Positions 34,843 through 37,959 of a DNA stretch of 37,959 bases are shown in pieces. The stretch spans positions 1-37,959 of the forward strand of contig CAMCCS010000006.1 in the NCBI GenBank assembly GCA_945873295.1, written 5' to 3'. A program made the position numbers and the translations under genes. The stretch is from an uncultured Clostridia bacterium. Lineage in GTDB: Bacteria > Bacillota > Clostridia > Oscillospirales > Oscillospiraceae. The notes under the pieces were generated by a model that had not been told where the DNA came from, ran no database searches, and worked only from the letters and a program-made list of their open reading frames with translations. Numbering within the stretch: position 1 is the first letter of the stretch; the number at the start of each line of letters is the position of its first letter.

Positions 34843-34851
34843 ATTTATTTG

Positions 34852-34878
34852 GATTTCCCGGGTTTAGCCCAGGAAATC
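34852..34878. terminator. Hairpin downstream of tsaD
   Basis: GATTTCCCGGG (34852-34862) and CCCAGGAAATC (34868-34878) form an 11-bp stem with one wobble and a 5-nt loop. It is positioned to end the polA-rimI-tsaD transcript, though the T-tract on that strand is poor. Confidence 0.5.
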
Positions 34879-34933
34879 TTAATATTTCATTTACATTTCG
34901 TAACCGCTTTGTAACTAATATTGTATCTAAATG

Positions 34934-35950
34934 TCACAGTGCCTCACCCAGAATGGATTTGGTGGCATAGGCGTTGAGGGTCATGTCCGCCGTATGCCCG
35001 GCAAGAAATTCATAATAGGCCTGGGCGCCGATCATGGCGGCATTGTCCCCACACAGGGAAAGGGGCGGCATGTAAAGCGTCCCTCCCAGCTTTTCCACCG
35101 CCTGGGTCATGTCCCGGCGGATCCGGGAATTGGCGGCAACCCCTCCCGCAACGGCGATTTTTTTAAGCCCGGTCTTTTCCATAGCCATGACCACCCGGGG
35201 CACCAGAGTATCGGACACCGCTGCGGAAAAGGAAGCGCAAAGGCCTGGAATATCCACAATCTCCCCCACCTGCTCGGCATGGTGAATGAGGTTCAGGGCA
35301 GCGGTTTTCAGACCGGAAAAACTCATATTGTAGGGATTCTCCCCGGGGCGGCTCCTGGGCAGGGTATATTTTGTATCATCCCCGGACTGGGCCGTTTTAT
35401 CCAGGGCGGCACCGCCCGGATAGGGCATGTCCAGCACCCTCGCGACCTTGTCAAAGCACTCCCCTGCCGCGTCATCCAGGGTCGTGCCCAGGATCTCCAT
35501 TTGTGTATAATCCTTCACATGGACGATCATGGTATGACCGCCGGAAACCACCAGACAAAGAAATGGCGGCTTCAATTCGGGATAGGCGATATAGTTTGCG
35601 GCAATGTGCCCCCGGATATGGTGGACAGGGATCAAGGGCATACCCGTAGACAGGGCGACACCCTTGGCAAAGTTCACACCCACCAGAACAGCGCCGATGA
35701 GGCCTGGAGCGTAGGTTACTGCCACGGCATCCAGGTCCTTTCTTACCATGCCCGTTTCTGCCAGCGCCTGATCCGCAAGGGCATAGATGGCCTCCATATG
35801 CTTCCGGGATGCAATTTCCGGCACTACACCGCCGTAGATCCGGTGAAGGGGCACCTGGGAGGCAATGCAGTCCGTCAGCACCTGGCGTCCATCCCGGACG
35901 ATGGCAACGGCGGTTTCATCGCAGGAGGATTCCACAGCCAGAATATTCAT
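34934..35950 (-). CDS. tsaD: tRNA N6-adenosine threonylcarbamoyltransferase TsaD
   Basis: Transfers threonylcarbamoyl to A37 of ANN-decoding tRNAs. The 338-residue protein starts MNILAVESSCDETAVAI and has the metal-binding HHIRGH motif, LVVSGGHTMIV, LDDAAGECFDKVAR and the C-terminal GGVAANSRIRR and LCGDNAAMIG segments of the ASKHA fold. ATG 35950 has AAAGGAG 8 nt upstream and overlaps the rimI stop by 4 bp. Its usual partners tsaB and tsaE are not adjacent here; polA and rimI precede it. Confidence 0.96.
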   Translation of the reverse strand: MNILAVESSCDETAVAIVRDGRQVLTDCIASQVPLHRIYGGVVPEIASRKHMEAIYALADQALAETGMVRKDLDAVAVTYAPGLIGAVLVGVNFAKGVALSTGMPLIPVHHIRGHIAANYIAYPELKPPFLCLVVSGGHTMIVHVKDYTQMEILGTTLDDAAGECFDKVARVLDMPYPGGAALDKTAQSGDDTKYTLPRSRPGENPYNMSFSGLKTAALNLIHHAEQVGEIVDIPGLCASFSAAVSDTLVPRVVMAMEKTGLKKIAVAGGVAANSRIRRDMTQAVEKLGGTLYMPPLSLCGDNAAMIGAQAYYEFLAGHTADMTLNAYATKSILGEAL

Positions 35951-36387
35951 ACAGACCACTCCTTTCGCAGGATCAGGGCGTCCTCTTTTGGATTAACATA
36001 ATATTTTGGCCGACGGCCCACCTGGGAAAAGCCCAGGCTTTCATAGAGGGTTCGGGCTGGGGTATTGGAGACACGGACCTCCAGCATCAGGCTGTGGCTT
36101 CCCTTTTCCGTCAATGCATCCACAATGGCCAGCACCAGTGCCCGTCCCGTCCCCTGCCGCCTTGCCTCCGGAGCCACCGCCAGATTCATCATATCCGTTT
36201 CTCCAAGCACAGTCTGAGAGCCCACATACCCAATAAGCTTCTCCCCATCCACAGCCACCAGCCACAGGGAAAGGGGGTTTTCCAGCTCGGAGGCAATACT
36301 CTTTTCACTCCAGGGATCCGTAAAGCACCGTTTTTCCAGCTGCGCGATCTGGGGCACATGGCATGCTTTCATCGGTTCAATTATCAT
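35947..36387 (-). CDS. rimI: Ribosomal protein S18-alanine N-acetyltransferase RimI
   Basis: GNAT enzyme acetylating the N-terminus of S18 or a related protein. The 146 residues show the RimI pattern CFTDPWSEKSIASEL, the acetyl-CoA loop VAPEARRQGTGRALV and the closing LEVRVSNTPARTLYESLGFSQVGRRPKYY. ATGA overlaps with polA upstream and tsaD downstream indicate tight coupling. The rimI-tsaD pairing is common in bacteria. Confidence 0.93.
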   Translation of the reverse strand: MIIEPMKACHVPQIAQLEKRCFTDPWSEKSIASELENPLSLWLVAVDGEKLIGYVGSQTVLGETDMMNLAVAPEARRQGTGRALVLAIVDALTEKGSHSLMLEVRVSNTPARTLYESLGFSQVGRRPKYYVNPKEDALILRKEWSV

Positions 36388-37959
36388 TTCGCGTCATACC
36401 AGCTTTTTCCGTATTTTGCTTCCGCGGTCAGGGGAACGGACAGGGAGGCAACGCTTTCCATCTGGCTGCTGACCAGCGCCGCCACCTGGGAAGCAATGTC
36501 CTCCGGGCACTCTACAATCAGTTCGTCATGGACCTGCAATAAAAGCTGTGCCTCGGGGAAAGACGCGTTCAGCGCCTGCTCCACCCGCACCATGGCAAGC
36601 TTAATGAGGTCCGCCGCCGTTCCCTGGATGGGGGTATTCAGAGCAATCCTCTCCGCGCCCTGGCGGATATTGAAGTTCGTGCTTTTCAGCTCCGGAATAT
36701 AGCGCTTCCGGCCGTAGAGCGTAGTGGTATACCCGCTTTCCCGGGCGTCTGCCACCACCTTTTTCATATAGTCCCGGACACCCCGGTAATTGGCAAGGTA
36801 ATTGTCGATATATTCCCGGGCCTCATACCGGCTGACACCGATGTCCTCCGCCAGGGAGAACTCGGAAATGCCATAGACAATGCCGAAGTTCACAGCCTTG
36901 GCATGGCGGCGCTGAAGCGGCGTCACCTGATCCGCCGGGACACCGAAAACCTGGGCGGCGGTAGCGGTATGAATATCCTCCCCGCTGCAGAACGCCCGCT
37001 GCATGGCTTCATCCCCAGCAATATGGGCAAGGACACGCAGCTCAATCTGGCTGTAATCCGCGTCCACCAGGACACAGCCGTCCCTGGGCACGAACATCTT
37101 CCGGATCTCCGCCCCCAGGTCCGTGCGGACAGGAATATTCTGCAGGTTCGGCTCCGTGGAGGACAGCCGCCCGGTGGCGGTGACCAGATTTTGAAACGTG
37201 GTGTGAATCCGCCCATCCTCCCGGATCTCCCGGACCAGTCCGTCGGCGTAGGTGGATTTCAGCTTGGTGAGCATCCGGTAGTCCATAATGGCGGGAATGA
37301 TGGGGTGCTTATTTTGAAGCTTTTCCAGAACGTCCGCGTTGGTGGAGTAGCCGGTCTTGGTTTTCTTCACCGGAGGCAGGCCCAGTTTCTCAAAAAGAAG
37401 CTCCCCAAGCTGTTTCGTGGAATTGATATTAAAGGGGCCGCCGGAGTAGCCATAAATCAGCGCTTCGCAGTCCGCGATCCGCTGAGCAAGCATCTGGCCA
37501 AACTGTTCCAGCTGCTTTCGGTCAATGGCAATACCCCGCTCTTCCATTCGGAACAGAACATCGCACAGGGGCAGCTCAATGCTCCGGTAAAGCTCCGTCA
37601 TTCCCGCTTTTTCCAGCTCAGTTTTCAGCACAGGGGCAAGGAACCACAGGGCTTCTGCACAGGCGGAAGCGTCCCCGTCCTCCACCGTAGTGCCCAGGAA
37701 ATTGGTGGCAAGCTTGGAAACCGGGTAATCCGATTGGGACGGATTCAGGTCATAGGCAGCAAGGGCCGTATCAAAGAGGACGCTTCCCCAGCCCAGGCCA
37801 AGCTCCGTCATCCGGTGCATGGATGTCTTGGCATCATGGAGCACCAAGGCAGCATCCGGCGGGAAGGGCTGTCCTACCATGGCAAGCTCCATGGGAGTAA
37901 GCGCGCACACGCCCCCCTCCCAGGCAATGCCAACGCTTCCATCGGGCGCAAAATACACA
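36384..37959 (-). CDS. polA: DNA polymerase I (partial, N-terminus outside window)
   Basis: C-terminal ~525 residues of a family A DNA polymerase. The visible part starts inside the 3'-5' exonuclease-like domain, where LFDTALAAYDLNPSQSDYPVSKLA remains but the flanking exonuclease carboxylates are not evident, so proofreading is probably lost. Polymerase motifs are intact: TGRLSSTEPNLQNIPVR, motif A VDADYSQIELRVLAHIAGD, motif B RRHAKAVNFGIVYGISEF and motif C LLQVHDELIVECP. The 5' nuclease domain lies beyond the window. Its stop overlaps the rimI start by 4 bp, making it the upstream member of polA-rimI-tsaD. Confidence 0.95.
   Translation of the reverse strand, partial: VYFAPDGSVGIAWEGGVCALTPMELAMVGQPFPPDAALVLHDAKTSMHRMTELGLGWGSVLFDTALAAYDLNPSQSDYPVSKLATNFLGTTVEDGDASACAEALWFLAPVLKTELEKAGMTELYRSIELPLCDVLFRMEERGIAIDRKQLEQFGQMLAQRIADCEALIYGYSGGPFNINSTKQLGELLFEKLGLPPVKKTKTGYSTNADVLEKLQNKHPIIPAIMDYRMLTKLKSTYADGLVREIREDGRIHTTFQNLVTATGRLSSTEPNLQNIPVRTDLGAEIRKMFVPRDGCVLVDADYSQIELRVLAHIAGDEAMQRAFCSGEDIHTATAAQVFGVPADQVTPLQRRHAKAVNFGIVYGISEFSLAEDIGVSRYEAREYIDNYLANYRGVRDYMKKVVADARESGYTTTLYGRKRYIPELKSTNFNIRQGAERIALNTPIQGTAADLIKLAMVRVEQALNASFPEAQLLLQVHDELIVECPEDIASQVAALVSSQMESVASLSVPLTAEAKYGKSWYDAK

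Noticed and set aside
34781-34930. Calling the DnaA-box cluster the chromosomal origin
   Set aside because: No dnaA, dnaN, rpmH or other origin-linked genes are present, and strand bias around it gives no support.

Overview
The window looks like a chromosomal segment from a spore-forming member of the Clostridia, most likely an Oscillospiraceae-type gut anaerobe. That placement is inferred from moderately GC-rich coding DNA, a complete spoIIA operon, other sporulation genes (yqfC, yqfD, a YlbJ-like gene, yunB), an anaerobic ribonucleotide reductase activase and a T-box-controlled valS. Most of it is housekeeping and developmental core genome. There are no rRNAs, CRISPR arrays, phage genes or complete transposons.

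Layout. 1-3540: phoH (C-terminus cut by the window edge), yqfD and yqfC on the minus strand, with a divergent YlbJ-like membrane protein and a small Cys-rich protein. 3581-8681: a minus-strand run pcrA > yunB > ligA. 8713-10162: spoIIAA-spoIIAB-sigF, each overlapping the next by 4 bp. 10264-13255: valS with its terminator, T-box leader and promoter. 13318-16568: plus-strand GT2 glycosyltransferase, tspO, tRNA-Leu(CAG) and a GT4 glycosyltransferase. 16659-17667: a carbon-nitrogen hydrolase pseudogene broken by two frameshifts and a 162-bp palindromic element. 17777-24738: minus-strand membrane polyferredoxin, aspartate aminotransferase, a GH13_8-type branching enzyme, dut, nrdG and an AI-2E-family permease. 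24856-29980: plus-strand TIGR04255-like protein, zinc metallopeptidase, frameshifted phospholipase-C-like gene, then an abrB-like / methionine-gamma-lyase-like / DMT-transporter operon whose leader carries the second copy of the palindromic element. 30098-34761: tRNA-Ser(GGA), then a leader-peptide/attenuator-controlled operon of two ABC exporter half-genes and a GNAT acetyltransferase. 34781-37959: a DnaA-box-like cluster, then tsaD, rimI and polA (N-terminus cut by the window edge), chained by 4-bp overlaps.

The strongest unusual signals are: (i) a non-autonomous 162-bp hairpin element (MITE-like) present twice, with TAA/TTA target duplications and arm-to-arm compensatory changes; one copy splits the catalytic-lysine motif of a nitrilase-family gene and the other lies in the 5' leader of an AbrB-like regulator operon; (ii) a 21-codon leader peptide with mutually exclusive hairpins and a U-tract terminator ahead of a heterodimeric ABC exporter; (iii) two long hairpins that bury the ribosome binding sites of tspO and yunB just after the stop codon of the upstream gene; (iv) a cluster of DnaA-box-like sequences away from any visible dnaA. 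All calls come from reading the sequence and its translations; no database search was run.
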